This document shows, in pieces, positions 1-7,448 of a stretch of DNA of 9,987 nucleotides (position 1 is its first letter; every line of letters begins with the position of its first letter). This DNA is from Bacilli bacterium (GTDB lineage: Bacteria > Bacillota_I > Bacilli_A > RF39 > UBA660): positions 1-9,987 of the forward strand of contig JAFPMR010000083.1 of NCBI GenBank assembly GCA_017411235.1. Direction: 5' to 3'. Below the pieces are notes generated by a model. It did no database searches. It was not told where the DNA came from and saw only the letters and a program-made list of their open reading frames with translations. The position numbers were made by a program, and so were the translations under genes.

Positions 1-1720
1 ACTATAATATTTTGTATAGATCTAGCTGGATTTATACCATCTAATAATTTTAATATACCAGCTAAACCAGCTACAACGATACCTAATAATGCTAGTAAAC
101 CAACTCCTATTAAAGCGTCTTTGGCTCCAACACCTATTTTACTTAGTATAAATAATACCCCAGACATAGCTAACATTAATATAGATAAAGCAGTAACATT
201 TCCTATAGATTCTTTTGGATCAATACCATGTAATAAATTTAACACAGCACCTAATATAGCAACAACGCCTGATAAAGCGTACATAGCTAATAAACCAGTT
301 TGGATTCCTTTACTTGTTCTTCCTATTTTATTAAGTATTAATATACATCCAGCCATAGCAGTTATTAATATACTTAATGATATAGCTGCTCCTATAGCTC
401 CTTCTGGTGCCAACTCAGCTACCATCCATACAACTAAACCTAATGCTGCCAACACCAAAGTTAAACCGAGTAAAGTAGTTAATGTTTTAGCACCTACTTT
501 TAATTTCTTTGTAGAAGCTACTAATAAAGACATTGCAACCATAATAGCAGATACACAAGCTGTTGCTCTAACTAATTTTTCTTGGTCAACAAATGTTAAA
601 CCAACAACAGCAGCAACTAATACGGCAAACATCACTGTTAATGCTATTAATGGTGCTATTTCTTTAATAGATGCTTTTTTAGCTTTTCCAGAAACCAAAA
701 TCATCGAATCTATTAAACCAACTAATATACTAATTATAGCGGTAGCACGCCATACTTCTTTAGGATCCATTTTGGATATTATAAATAATGCAGCAGTCAT
801 CATCATTAATGCTACTGCTACGGCCATAACCAAAGCAGCCGCTCTTATAGCATATTTTCCAGACTTTTTAGAAGCCATTACTAAAAGTGATATAACTCCT
901 ATCAAAGTACCCATTACAACAGTGGCCTTAGCCAAACCTTTTACATCCATTCCGGCTATAAGTTTCATGGCTATAGCGATCATAAATAATGACGCTCCGA
1001 TGCCCATCATCATTAATCCAGCTTTTGCTGCATTTTTACCAGATTTCTTAGAAATTTCAATAAGACTTTTGATATAAATAGCCAAAAGACCCATAACAGC
1101 TAAACCTTTAATAATAGTTTCTGGTTTCATTCGACCAATGATTTTCATAACAGTAGTCATTAATATTAATGCTACGGCAACACGCCATAACATTTGTCCA
1201 GCTTTATCGGCATATTGTCCATCGGTTTTAGTTAATAATACTAAACCTCCAATAAATATAAATAAAGCTGTTAACACTGTTAAACCTTGATTTAACTGTT
1301 CTTGTTTTAATTTACCCATCATTTTCATAGCAACGGCTAAAATCCAAACAGTAACACCAAGTCTTGTAAACACTTTACCGGCTTTTTCTATACCATTAGT
1401 ACCATCTACATCTATTACAGCTTTTAAAACTATCAATAAACCAACTAATTCTAAAGCCATTTTAGTAAAGGCTTTTAATGCTGATTTTAGTCTATCTGGT
1501 TCTAATTTTGCCAATTTAGCAATTGCTTTAGCAATCATTTGTAAACCGATACATGCTGCTAATATGGTTGGAACAGAAGCTTTTATTGTTAGTATGTTTG
1601 TTGATTTATCTCCTCCGAGATAGCTACTTAATAAAACCAAACCAGCTAATATTCCACCAATAACACCTATTACTATTAATGAAGTTTTTAGTCTATCTCT
1701 AGGAATCATCGCTAATATTA
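1..1720 (-). repeat. Tandem ~60-residue hydrophobic repeats in the tape measure protein
   Basis: About ten related units can be read in the tape measure frame. Each starts near a short polar anchor such as KLEPDR, KLKQEQ, RMKPET, GMDVKG, KMDPKE, FVDQEK, LAPEGA, GIDPKE or GINPAR. The anchor residue (Pro or its equivalent) has its first base at 1499, 1304, 1124, 944, 764, 584, 407, 218 and 29, with a further unit starting near 1700 (PRDRLK). The spacings are 65, 60, 60, 60, 60, 59, 63 and 63 residues. Within a unit, two hydrophobic segments flank a basic Gly-containing loop (KKSGKNAAKAG, KKSGKYAIRAA, KTDGQYADKAG, KIGRTSKG). The DNA copies have diverged, so this is an old protein-level repeat rather than a recent duplication. 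The array may continue beyond the left edge. Confidence 0.85.
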
Positions 1721-4580
1721 CTATAGCAGCAACTATTTTTAAAATAGCTTTTCCTATAGAATCCCATAAAGAAGCTTGAGCTGCTATTTTTTTAGCTTTT
1801 CCAGTTTCTGCAGCACATGTGCCAATTCCAGCCATAAATGAACTGAAACCTTCTGCTATTGCACTTATTGCTCCAGTAAATACTTTAGCTATATCTAATA
1901 TTTTTTTAGTAAAATATAATAAACTAGCAGCTACTCCAACAGCAAGAAGTTTTCCCCAATCAACTTTGTGAAATAATCCCATTATACCATCAACGACACT
2001 GCCTAATACCTCAAATACACCATTAACAAATGATTTTAAACCGTTTACTAAACCAGACATAATGTTCTTACCTATATCAAAGAATACTGTTGATGGTGAG
2101 TGAATACCTAATAAATTGCATACATAATCTATTATTGATCCAAACACATTTGATAACACTGTATAAACACCTGGTAAATACTTTTTAAATCCATTTTTTA
2201 AACCTTCGAATAAATATTTTGGTATATTATCTGTATTTTTTATGCCTTCTTTAAATTCGTTTAATTTGTCTCTAATTTTAGATAATGCCCATGATATAAA
2301 TTCATTAGCTTTAGCCCAAGCTTTAGTACCTTTAACAAACTCTATAATTTTTACTAATACTTCTCCAAGTACTTCTCCTATAGAAACTAATATATCTATT
2401 AATATATGATCTCCACGAATCCATTTATCAAAATTATATATTAGCTCTCCGATAGAACCAGTTATACTTGTAACAGAAGCATGAAAAGGTTTTAATACTG
2501 CTAAAAATATTTGTACTGCTGATTTAAATGCAAAACCAATTACACTTGTTATCATATGTAATATTGCAAATAATCCTCTAAAAGTATTTGTTAAATTTTT
2601 AACATTTTGTTCATTAGAAAATATTTCATTTATAGAAGCGGCAAATCTATGAAATGCTGCTATTAAATGATATAAACCATTTCCGGCATTTTCTACTTGT
2701 TGATCATATTCTTCTGCTCCAAAGAAAACATCTCTAAAAGCTTTACTAATGGCCTTTAAAACAGATAGTAAAGCATTACCTAGTTGTGCAAAACTATCAA
2801 GTAATAACCATCTAGCTGTTATGTCTTCCCCTGAACGTATTAAATATTCTATAGATACACCGGTTTCATTTGAAACTTTTTGTAGTTGTTTTAATGATTC
2901 TATTTGTTCGTCAGTATATTTCTTTTTTAATTTTGTAGAGTTTTTACCAGATTCTGCTAGTTTAGCATCTGCTGCTATTTCTTCTATTTTAGCAGCGGTT
3001 GTTTCATGTATAGTTTTTATTTCTTCTTTTGAATAATCTGATATTTCTTCTCCTAATTTTTCTCTTTCTGTTAATGATTTATCTAATGCTACCAATTCGC
3101 TCAAAGTCATTTCTATATTTTTAGAAGTGGCTTCAGCCATTTCTTGTTGAGCATCAGTATAAGAAGTAGCTCTACGTAAAGAAAAGCCCAATCGTTCATT
3201 AACTAAATTTTGAGCATGACACCAATCATATCCTGCTGCAGCTAATGCGTTCCATCTTTCTTCAGTGTTACCCCAATCTCCGTTAATTATTTCATTAACG
3301 ACTTGGTTATATTCTTCTGCTGTTTTAGTTAATCCAGAAACAGAACTGGCTACTTTATCTATTGGTCCAACAACTATTTTTATTTTTCCAGCTACTTTAT
3401 TTATAACTTCACTAGTTTTTAATAAAGTACGTTCAATAGTTTTTGTTATTTTTTCGCCTTCTGCATTTATTTCAGTAACCTTTCTGAAAAAAGCAGATTC
3501 TAATATATCATTTCTTAATTTGTTTATAGGATCAACTATACTTGATATAAAATTCTTTAATCCTGTCCAGAATTTTTTACCTTGTTCAAGATCACCTATT
3601 ATTATTTCAAATGTCTTTTTCCAGCTAGTAGCAGATTCAGCACTTAACGATTCCATCATACCAGAATATGTTTTAACCTCTTGTGCTGCTTTCCAAGCTT
3701 TAAAACCTATATCGGTTGTTCTATCACCATATTGTTTAAATATGTCTATCATATAGTTAGTTTTAAGCCATTGTTCACTTAAACCTTGTGTAAATAAACC
3801 TTGTAACGTATATGTTTTATCGCCAATAGCATACAAATCTTCTTCTACTTGGACTAAATCTCCACCAGCTATAGCAGCATCAGCAAATCTTTTCTTTAAC
3901 TCATTTGTTAATATGTTCTGGTTAGCTATTGATTTATAATCGATAGTTGTTAAATAACCAGCAGCCATAGATTGAGCCAAGTTATAATATGCGATAGAGG
4001 CTTGTTGAGCTCCTTGTCCTGCATAAGCAGTAGCATTTGCTATACCTATCATTGCAACTTTAGCATCTTCTAATTCAATACCAGCATTAGTAAACTTATA
4101 AATATTATCAAACATGTCTCTTGTTGAATAAACAGTTTTGTCAGCGTAATCATCTAATTCTGCTAACTGTTCTTTTATATATTCCATGTCTTTGCCAGTA
4201 CTATTTACTAATGTTTGAATAGTATTCATAGTCAAAGAATATTCATCAAAACCATCTTTTAATGCGTTAATTCCTAATAAAGTTTTAGCAATTTTTTCAC
4301 CAAAATTCATAACAGAATTGGTTATTCTATTAACAGCAGTGAAAGCAGCCGCATCCATTGCTTTGAATCTGGCAGTTACTTCTTCAACGCCTCTTGACAT
4401 TGGACTAAATGTCACTTTACGACTCGCTTGTTCTAGTTTTTCTAGTCCATTAGAAGCTCCAGTAAATTTTAATTTTTGCTTAAATTTATCTAGAGTAGAC
4501 ATTGTAGTTGCCACATTTTTTTCGAAATTACGATTATCAAATCGCATCTCGACAACTTTTTGATCTATAGTCGTACTCAT
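1..4580 (-). CDS. Tail tape measure protein (partial, C-terminus beyond the left edge)
   Basis: The frame is open from the ATG at 4580 to the window edge, at least 1526 codons, and the stop is not in view. The ATG follows a strong GGAGG site and overlaps the previous stop as ATGA, suggesting translational coupling. Residues about 1-110 are a charged N-terminal segment. Residues about 125-250 hold a region typical of Firmicutes tape measures (STGKDMEYI, YADKTVYS, FTNAGIELEDA, AAGYLTTIDYKSI). A charged, probably coiled-coil segment lies near residues 485-570. The tape measure motif LGIHSPS is at residues 824-830. From about residue 870 onward the protein is highly hydrophobic and repetitive (see repeat entry). 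Tape measure proteins fill the tail tube lumen, set tail length during assembly, and are released at infection, sometimes forming a channel in the host membrane. Position after the chaperone genes fits. The hydrophobic repeats could be membrane-inserting, but that is inference. Confidence 0.96.
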   Translation of the reverse strand, partial: MSTTIDQKVVEMRFDNRNFEKNVATTMSTLDKFKQKLKFTGASNGLEKLEQASRKVTFSPMSRGVEEVTARFKAMDAAAFTAVNRITNSVMNFGEKIAKTLLGINALKDGFDEYSLTMNTIQTLVNSTGKDMEYIKEQLAELDDYADKTVYSTRDMFDNIYKFTNAGIELEDAKVAMIGIANATAYAGQGAQQASIAYYNLAQSMAAGYLTTIDYKSIANQNILTNELKKRFADAAIAGGDLVQVEEDLYAIGDKTYTLQGLFTQGLSEQWLKTNYMIDIFKQYGDRTTDIGFKAWKAAQEVKTYSGMMESLSAESATSWKKTFEIIIGDLEQGKKFWTGLKNFISSIVDPINKLRNDILESAFFRKVTEINAEGEKITKTIERTLLKTSEVINKVAGKIKIVVGPIDKVASSVSGLTKTAEEYNQVVNEIINGDWGNTEERWNALAAAGYDWCHAQNLVNERLGFSLRRATSYTDAQQEMAEATSKNIEMTLSELVALDKSLTEREKLGEEISDYSKEEIKTIHETTAAKIEEIAADAKLAESGKNSTKLKKKYTDEQIESLKQLQKVSNETGVSIEYLIRSGEDITARWLLLDSFAQLGNALLSVLKAISKAFRDVFFGAEEYDQQVENAGNGLYHLIAAFHRFAASINEIFSNEQNVKNLTNTFRGLFAILHMITSVIGFAFKSAVQIFLAVLKPFHASVTSITGSIGELIYNFDKWIRGDHILIDILVSIGEVLGEVLVKIIEFVKGTKAWAKANEFISWALSKIRDKLNEFKEGIKNTDNIPKYLFEGLKNGFKKYLPGVYTVLSNVFGSIIDYVCNLLGIHSPSTVFFDIGKNIMSGLVNGLKSFVNGVFEVLGSVVDGIMGLFHKVDWGKLLAVGVAASLLYFTKKILDIAKVFTGAISAIAEGFSSFMAGIGTCAAETGKAKKIAAQASLWDSIGKAILKIVAAIVILAMIPRDRLKTSLIVIGVIGGILAGLVLLSSYLGGDKSTNILTIKASVPTILAACIGLQMIAKAIAKLAKLEPDRLKSALKAFTKMALELVGLLIVLKAVIDVDGTNGIEKAGKVFTRLGVTVWILAVAMKMMGKLKQEQLNQGLTVLTALFIFIGGLVLLTKTDGQYADKAGQMLWRVAVALILMTTVMKIIGRMKPETIIKGLAVMGLLAIYIKSLIEISKKSGKNAAKAGLMMMGIGASLFMIAIAMKLIAGMDVKGLAKATVVMGTLIGVISLLVMASKKSGKYAIRAAALVMAVAVALMMMTAALFIISKMDPKEVWRATAIISILVGLIDSMILVSGKAKKASIKEIAPLIALTVMFAVLVAAVVGLTFVDQEKLVRATACVSAIMVAMSLLVASTKKLKVGAKTLTTLLGLTLVLAALGLVVWMVAELAPEGAIGAAISLSILITAMAGCILILNKIGRTSKGIQTGLLAMYALSGVVAILGAVLNLLHGIDPKESIGNVTALSILMLAMSGVLFILSKIGVGAKDALIGVGLLALLGIVVAGLAGILKLLDGINPARSIQNII
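4577..4580 (-). promoter_or_regulatory. ATGA stop-start overlap coupling the gp10-like and tape measure genes
   Basis: The gp10-like gene ends in TGA, which shares bases with the tape measure ATG. A GGAGG site lies 11 bases upstream of the ATG, within the last codons of the gp10-like gene. The overlap points to translational coupling, and the TGA stop supports a standard bacterial code. Confidence 0.8.
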
Positions 4581-4963
4581 AAATTCTGAACCTCCTTCCA
4601 AGCATCATTTGCTATTTGTTCAAATATAGGTTGGATAGCAGGATTGATATAATCGCGACCTTGCACATATCCACCATTACCAGTGGCATGCCCATATTGT
4701 AAAATTATAGCAATGGGAACTCCTTTGTTTATATTTGAATTACAAAAAGAGATTCGTACTACATCGCCATTTAAATCTCGTTCTATTTTATAATACCAAG
4801 ATCTAGCAGTTAAACCACTATCCACAGGGGTAGCTTGTGATAATGCTTCAACGCCCATACGGCCATATTTATCTAAGTAACCTAATTTAACGACTTCTTT
4901 AGCTTTCTCCAAAAACGAGTCAACTTTTTTAAAGTCTCCTTTTAAATTATAACTTAATAACAT
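4577..4963 (-). CDS. HK97 gp10-like tail/neck protein, 128 aa
   Basis: The preferred start is the ATG at 4963, because AAGGAG lies 7 bases upstream of it. The TTG at 4969 is too close to that site. Visible family features are LSQATPVDSGLTARSWYYKI at residues 41-60, a common pattern in HK97 gp10-type proteins (ATPxDSGxTAxSW), and LQYGHATGNGGYVQGRDYIN at residues 88-107, followed by PAIQPIF. Proteins of this group act in head-tail joining or tail completion. Here the gene sits after the tail chaperones, directly before the tape measure gene, rather than between capsid and tail tube genes. Its TGA stop overlaps the tape measure ATG by 4 bp (ATGA). The family call is from recognised motifs; the exact role at this position is inference. 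Confidence 0.85.
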   Translation of the reverse strand: MLLSYNLKGDFKKVDSFLEKAKEVVKLGYLDKYGRMGVEALSQATPVDSGLTARSWYYKIERDLNGDVVRISFCNSNINKGVPIAIILQYGHATGNGGYVQGRDYINPAIQPIFEQIANDAWKEVQNL

Positions 4964-4977
4964 TTCCAATCTCCTTT

Positions 4978-5094
4978 TTATTTTATTATTTTAAATCCAT
5001 ACATATTGGTGTAACTATAACATTTTAAATTATAGTAAAAGTACAGATTATCTATTAGGCATATATGATTAACAGGTAACCATACTTTTGCCAT
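4978..5094 (-). CDS. Small hypothetical protein, 38 aa, in the tail operon
   Basis: An ORF of 38 codons begins MAKVWLPVNHICLIDN and ends MYGFKIIK before TAA at 4980-4978. It starts 4 bases after the stop of the preceding 179-aa gene. An AAAGGA ribosome binding site lies 7 bases upstream of the ATG, overlapping that gene's last codons. Its own stop abuts the AAGGAG site of the next gene. This tight packing exactly fills the only gap in this part of the operon, which argues that it is a real gene. The product is rich in Tyr, Asn, Ile and aromatic residues, has two Cys (residues 12 and 25) and has no clear signal peptide or long membrane segment. I do not recognise a family. A minor tail or assembly role is only suggested by the neighbours. 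Confidence 0.6.
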   Translation of the reverse strand: MAKVWLPVNHICLIDNLYFYYNLKCYSYTNMYGFKIIK

Positions 5095-5098
5095 AATT

Positions 5099-5638
5099 TT
5101 ATCCTTTAGTATTTAATTTCTTTCTACGAGCAGCGTTTAATGCTGCATTACGTCTCATAATATCTCCTCGGCTCATCTTTTTAGGATCACCATTTTTGAT
5201 ATTACAAATTCTTATTAAAGTTAACAAACGATTAATATGCCACTTTTGACACTCCATTGGAATGTTCATGCTAATCATCCAATAATAAATTAATTCAGAA
5301 GTAATAATTTCTCTACTAGTGCCTTTTTGTACATCTGAGAAAGTAGTAGCTGTCATTGGAGCCTCTATATACTTCTTTATTTGTTCTATATTAGATCTTG
5401 TTAACGCTAAATATGTGGCAGGTTCAACATTCTGAGTTATTGTCATGCATTTTATATAATCTATGACTTCCTCGTTAGTCTTATCCTCTTTTGTTAAAAA
5501 TGCTTTACACCATTTAGATTCCCATTTAGAAATGGAAACAAGAGAATGCTCCAATTGCAGCGTCGCAGCTTTACTGGATTTAAACTCTTGAGTTTTTTCA
5601 TCAAACCATTCCTTTTCTGGCACCCTTATATATAACAT
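5099..5638 (-). CDS. Phage tail-region protein, probable second tail assembly chaperone, 179 aa
   Basis: The protein starts MLYIRVPEKEWFDEKTQEF and ends ALNAARRKKLNTKG, which I recognise as a conserved Firmicutes siphophage protein found between the gpG-like chaperone and the tape measure. Other conserved stretches are LQLEHSLVSISKWESKW (residues 28-44), IEAPMTATTFS (91-101), ELIYYWMISMNIPMECQKWH (115-134) and LNRLLTLIRICNIKN-type residues (135-149). The C-terminus is strongly basic (PKKMSRGDIMRRN...ARRKK). A GGAGG site lies 9 bases before the ATG. Position matches the lambda GT role, in which the second chaperone helps load tube subunits around the tape measure. The chaperone role is inferred from position; the family membership is more secure. 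Confidence 0.8.
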   Translation of the reverse strand: MLYIRVPEKEWFDEKTQEFKSSKAATLQLEHSLVSISKWESKWCKAFLTKEDKTNEEVIDYIKCMTITQNVEPATYLALTRSNIEQIKKYIEAPMTATTFSDVQKGTSREIITSELIYYWMISMNIPMECQKWHINRLLTLIRICNIKNGDPKKMSRGDIMRRNAALNAARRKKLNTKG

Positions 5639-5662
5639 ATCTCTTGTCCTCCATACCTTCTA

Positions 5663-6148
5663 TTATTTCTTTTCTTCTTTATTTTCTTCAGCACTAACCT
5701 CTTTTGTAGTGTTTAATGCTTGCATATTAATATTTGTTTCTGCTTCTAGCTTCTTTAATTCTTCATCTGAGATTTTAACATCTCCTGGGATTATTCCGGT
5801 TACAAATTCAGCAGCAGCCTTATCATCAGTAGCTAATTCCATAAATAATGTAGAATAAGCTTCTGTTTGTTCAAAATAATTTGATAGAGGCACTCCGTTT
5901 TCATCTTTTTTAATAAAACGTTTACCATCTTCACTTTTTTGACCATAAGCTTTTAAAATCAACTTTTTAAATATTTCTATAATTTTTGGTTGATCTTGAG
6001 TCATTATAATCTTTTTGATAAGCTCTGCTAAACCTCCTGCAGTTCCCATTTCCATTTCCATTAATTCTGCTTTTGAAAGATTGAAGAAGAAATCTTCACT
6101 TCTTTCTACCCCATTATAATCAGTATATTTAATATTTTTCTTTAACAT
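5663..6148 (-). CDS. Tail assembly chaperone, gpG-like, 161 aa
   Basis: The N-terminal part (KNIKYTDYNGVERSEDFFFN, residues 4-23) with LSKAELMEMEMG (24-35) is characteristic of the tail assembly chaperone that follows the major tail protein in Firmicutes siphophages. Residues 36-70 are probably helical (LAELIKKIIM...IIEIFKKLILKAYGQKSEDG), followed by the conserved SEDGKRFIKKDENG and LFMELATDDKAAAEFVTGIIP (residues about 101-121). The C-terminus is charged (KEVSAEENKEEKK). A GGGAG site lies 9 bases before the ATG. The protein is expected to act in the cytoplasm, binding the tape measure and tube subunits during assembly and being absent from the virion. It ends in tandem TAA TAG stops, and the next gene has its own ribosome binding site, so no frameshift product is apparent. 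Confidence 0.9.
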   Translation of the reverse strand: MLKKNIKYTDYNGVERSEDFFFNLSKAELMEMEMGTAGGLAELIKKIIMTQDQPKIIEIFKKLILKAYGQKSEDGKRFIKKDENGVPLSNYFEQTEAYSTLFMELATDDKAAAEFVTGIIPGDVKISDEELKKLEAETNINMQALNTTKEVSAEENKEEKK

Positions 6149-6170
6149 ACAATTTTTCTCCCTTCTAATT

Positions 6171-6208
6171 AAAAAAGAAAAGGGTCAGGCGAATAAACGA
6201 AAGACCCT
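6171..6208 (-). terminator. Probable intrinsic terminator after the major tail protein gene
   Basis: Read on the minus strand, AGGGTC (6208-6203) pairs with GACCCT (6186-6181) across a 16-base loop, followed at once by TTTCTTTTTT (6180-6171). The loop can form a weak inner CG/CG pairing. It lies 17 bases after the tail tube stop codon and before the ribosome binding site of the chaperone gene. The 6-bp stem is modest, so partial termination that lowers transcription of the tail assembly genes relative to capsid and tube genes is more likely than a full stop. Confidence 0.65.
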
Positions 6209-6225
6209 ATTTCTATAAGTTTTTA

Positions 6226-7122
6226 TTATCCAGCAATTACTGTAATTGCTTGAGTAGCAGTCTTAGTTGCTCCACCACTAGTATAACTAATTGTTACTGT
6301 TTCATCAGTAGTAGCTAAAGCTCCACTTGGTGAGAAAGTATAATCAGTTACTGCAGTAGTAGTGCTATCTTTGTAAGTAGCTGTTATAACCATGCCAGTA
6401 GCATCAAAAGTTTCTCCAGCAGTATATGAAGTCTTAGTAGGTGCTGTAGTAACAGCGATTGAAGATACTTCTTTACCATTCATTATACTTAATACTTCAT
6501 CTGGTAATGGTAATCTTGCTTCAGCGCTTTCACTACCATATAAAATAGCTTCAATAGCAGCCATCTTTTCAGCAGTAGTTTTAGTAGAATCAATTACCAA
6601 AGAAGCTGTTGGTTTAGCACCAGTAACAGCAACTGGAGTAGTACTTAATTCCCAAGAGAATGTAATAGCTTCTGGACTATCATTAATAGTAGCATAAGCC
6701 TTTTCTGATGGTGCTGCTAAAGCTCCATAAATTAAATGAATCTTATAACCAAGATCAGAATCAACATCATTACCAACTTTAGTCTTATAAGACATACCAA
6801 AAGTTTTACGTTTTTGTTGTCCGATTGATACTCCATCTGCTAATTCAAGTTCTCCATTACATGCTCCAAATTCATCTGGATAAGTATAAGCTTCAACAGT
6901 AGCTTTGAATTCTTCTGTTGACATTAAATTTAGGTACTTAATATTATCAGCATATAAAGCTGTAGCTTCAGCACCTTCAGGAGATTCAGAAACGTTTGTT
7001 AAACCATTCCATACAACTCCTTGTGAATAAGCTCCGGCATTGTCTAGTAGGTAAAGAACACCATTACTGACACCTGTTTCATAAATTCTTTCTCCGGATT
7101 TATCCCATTCTAATTTAGCCAT
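6226..7122 (-). CDS. Major tail tube protein with C-terminal Ig-like domain, 298 aa
   Basis: Residues 1-215 resemble the phage major tail tube protein of Firmicutes siphophages: MAKLEWDKSGERIYETGVSN at the start, NGVLYLLD, WNGLTNVSESPEGAEATALY (39-58), ADNIKYLNLMSTEEFKATVE (58-77) and AYTYPDEF (78-85), then a mid-region with KTFGMSYKTKVGND and GYKIHLIYGALAAPSEKAY. The product polymerises into the tail tube around the tape measure. Residues about 219-298 form an added bacterial Ig-like domain, described separately. GGGAGG lies 9 bases before the ATG. The gene stands between the neck genes and the tail chaperones, as expected, and a hairpin terminator follows its stop. Confidence 0.95.
   Translation of the reverse strand: MAKLEWDKSGERIYETGVSNGVLYLLDNAGAYSQGVVWNGLTNVSESPEGAEATALYADNIKYLNLMSTEEFKATVEAYTYPDEFGACNGELELADGVSIGQQKRKTFGMSYKTKVGNDVDSDLGYKIHLIYGALAAPSEKAYATINDSPEAITFSWELSTTPVAVTGAKPTASLVIDSTKTTAEKMAAIEAILYGSESAEARLPLPDEVLSIMNGKEVSSIAVTTAPTKTSYTAGETFDATGMVITATYKDSTTTAVTDYTFSPSGALATTDETVTISYTSGGATKTATQAITVIAG
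6229..6468 (-). other. Bacterial Ig-like (Big_3-type) domain at the C-terminus of the tail tube protein
   Basis: Residues 219-298 begin VSSIAVTTAPTKTSYTAGET, then FDATGMVITATYKDS, TDYTFSPSGALATTDETVT and end ATQAITVIAG. The pattern of a basic-Ser-Tyr-x-x-Gly-Glu-x-Phe-Asp strand, a Gly-Met-x-Ile-x-Ala-x-Tyr strand and a final Ala-x-x-Ile-x-Val strand is typical of Ig-like domains of the Big_3 kind. Such domains commonly decorate phage tail and capsid proteins and are thought to help weak attachment to carbohydrates or cell surfaces. The domain is in frame with the tube protein, so every tube subunit would carry it. Composition becomes markedly Thr/Ala/Ser rich here. Confidence 0.85.
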
Positions 7123-7139
7123 AATTTATTTCCTCCCTT

Positions 7140-7448
7140 TTAATAATATATTTCTATAGCATCATGATGTAAATTATCTGATACATAATGTCTGTCATGA
7201 TGAGAATATTCTAATTCTAATAACTTATCAATAACAATATTATCAGGTAATCTGTCTATCACAATTACTTCATATCTATTATGGTTTAGATATTTAATAT
7301 TATCAGCTTTTGCATTAGTTTTTCTAGTTTTAGAATATACTATTGCAGGATACTGTAATTTTAAATTTTCAGGAGGTTGATAATATACATTACTACTACC
7401 TAACAAATTAACTAATTTGTTATGAAAATCTATTCTGGTTTTACCCAT
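7140..7448 (-). CDS. Tail terminator/completion-like neck protein, 102 aa
   Basis: The preferred start is the ATG at 7448 (MGKTRIDFHNKLVNLLGSSN), because a perfect AGGAGG lies 8 bases upstream. A GTG at 7457 would overlap that site and is unlikely. Recognisable features are VYYQPPENLKLQYPAIVYSK (residues 21-40), with the YPxIVY pattern common in this group, NRYEVIVIDRLPD (57-69) and a His-rich C-terminus (HHDRHYVSDNLHHDAIEIYY). Small proteins with this pattern lie between the stopper and tail tube genes in Firmicutes siphophages and probably cap the tail tube at the head-proximal end (SPP1 gp17-like role). The start overlaps the 3' end of the preceding gene by 8 bp, implying coupled translation. 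The family is recognised; the terminator role is inferred from position. Confidence 0.8.
   Translation of the reverse strand: MGKTRIDFHNKLVNLLGSSNVYYQPPENLKLQYPAIVYSKTRKTNAKADNIKYLNHNRYEVIVIDRLPDNIVIDKLLELEYSHHDRHYVSDNLHHDAIEIYY

Noticed and set aside
121..1077. Long plus-strand ORF of 318 codons
   Set aside because: It lies wholly antisense to the tape measure repeats, and its Ile/Asn/Ala/Pro-rich product mirrors the repeat codons. No ribosome binding site or known family is visible, so it is a shadow.
4577..4580. Alternative genetic code with TGA read as Trp
   Set aside because: TGA ends the gp10-like gene exactly at the tape measure start, Trp is encoded by TGG where checked, and no in-frame TGA was met in the long tape measure frame.
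5640..5700. Programmed frameshift joining the two tail chaperones
   Set aside because: The A-rich end of the first gene looks slippery, but the second gene is in the same frame and the shifted frames hit stops within about 20 codons without entering it.
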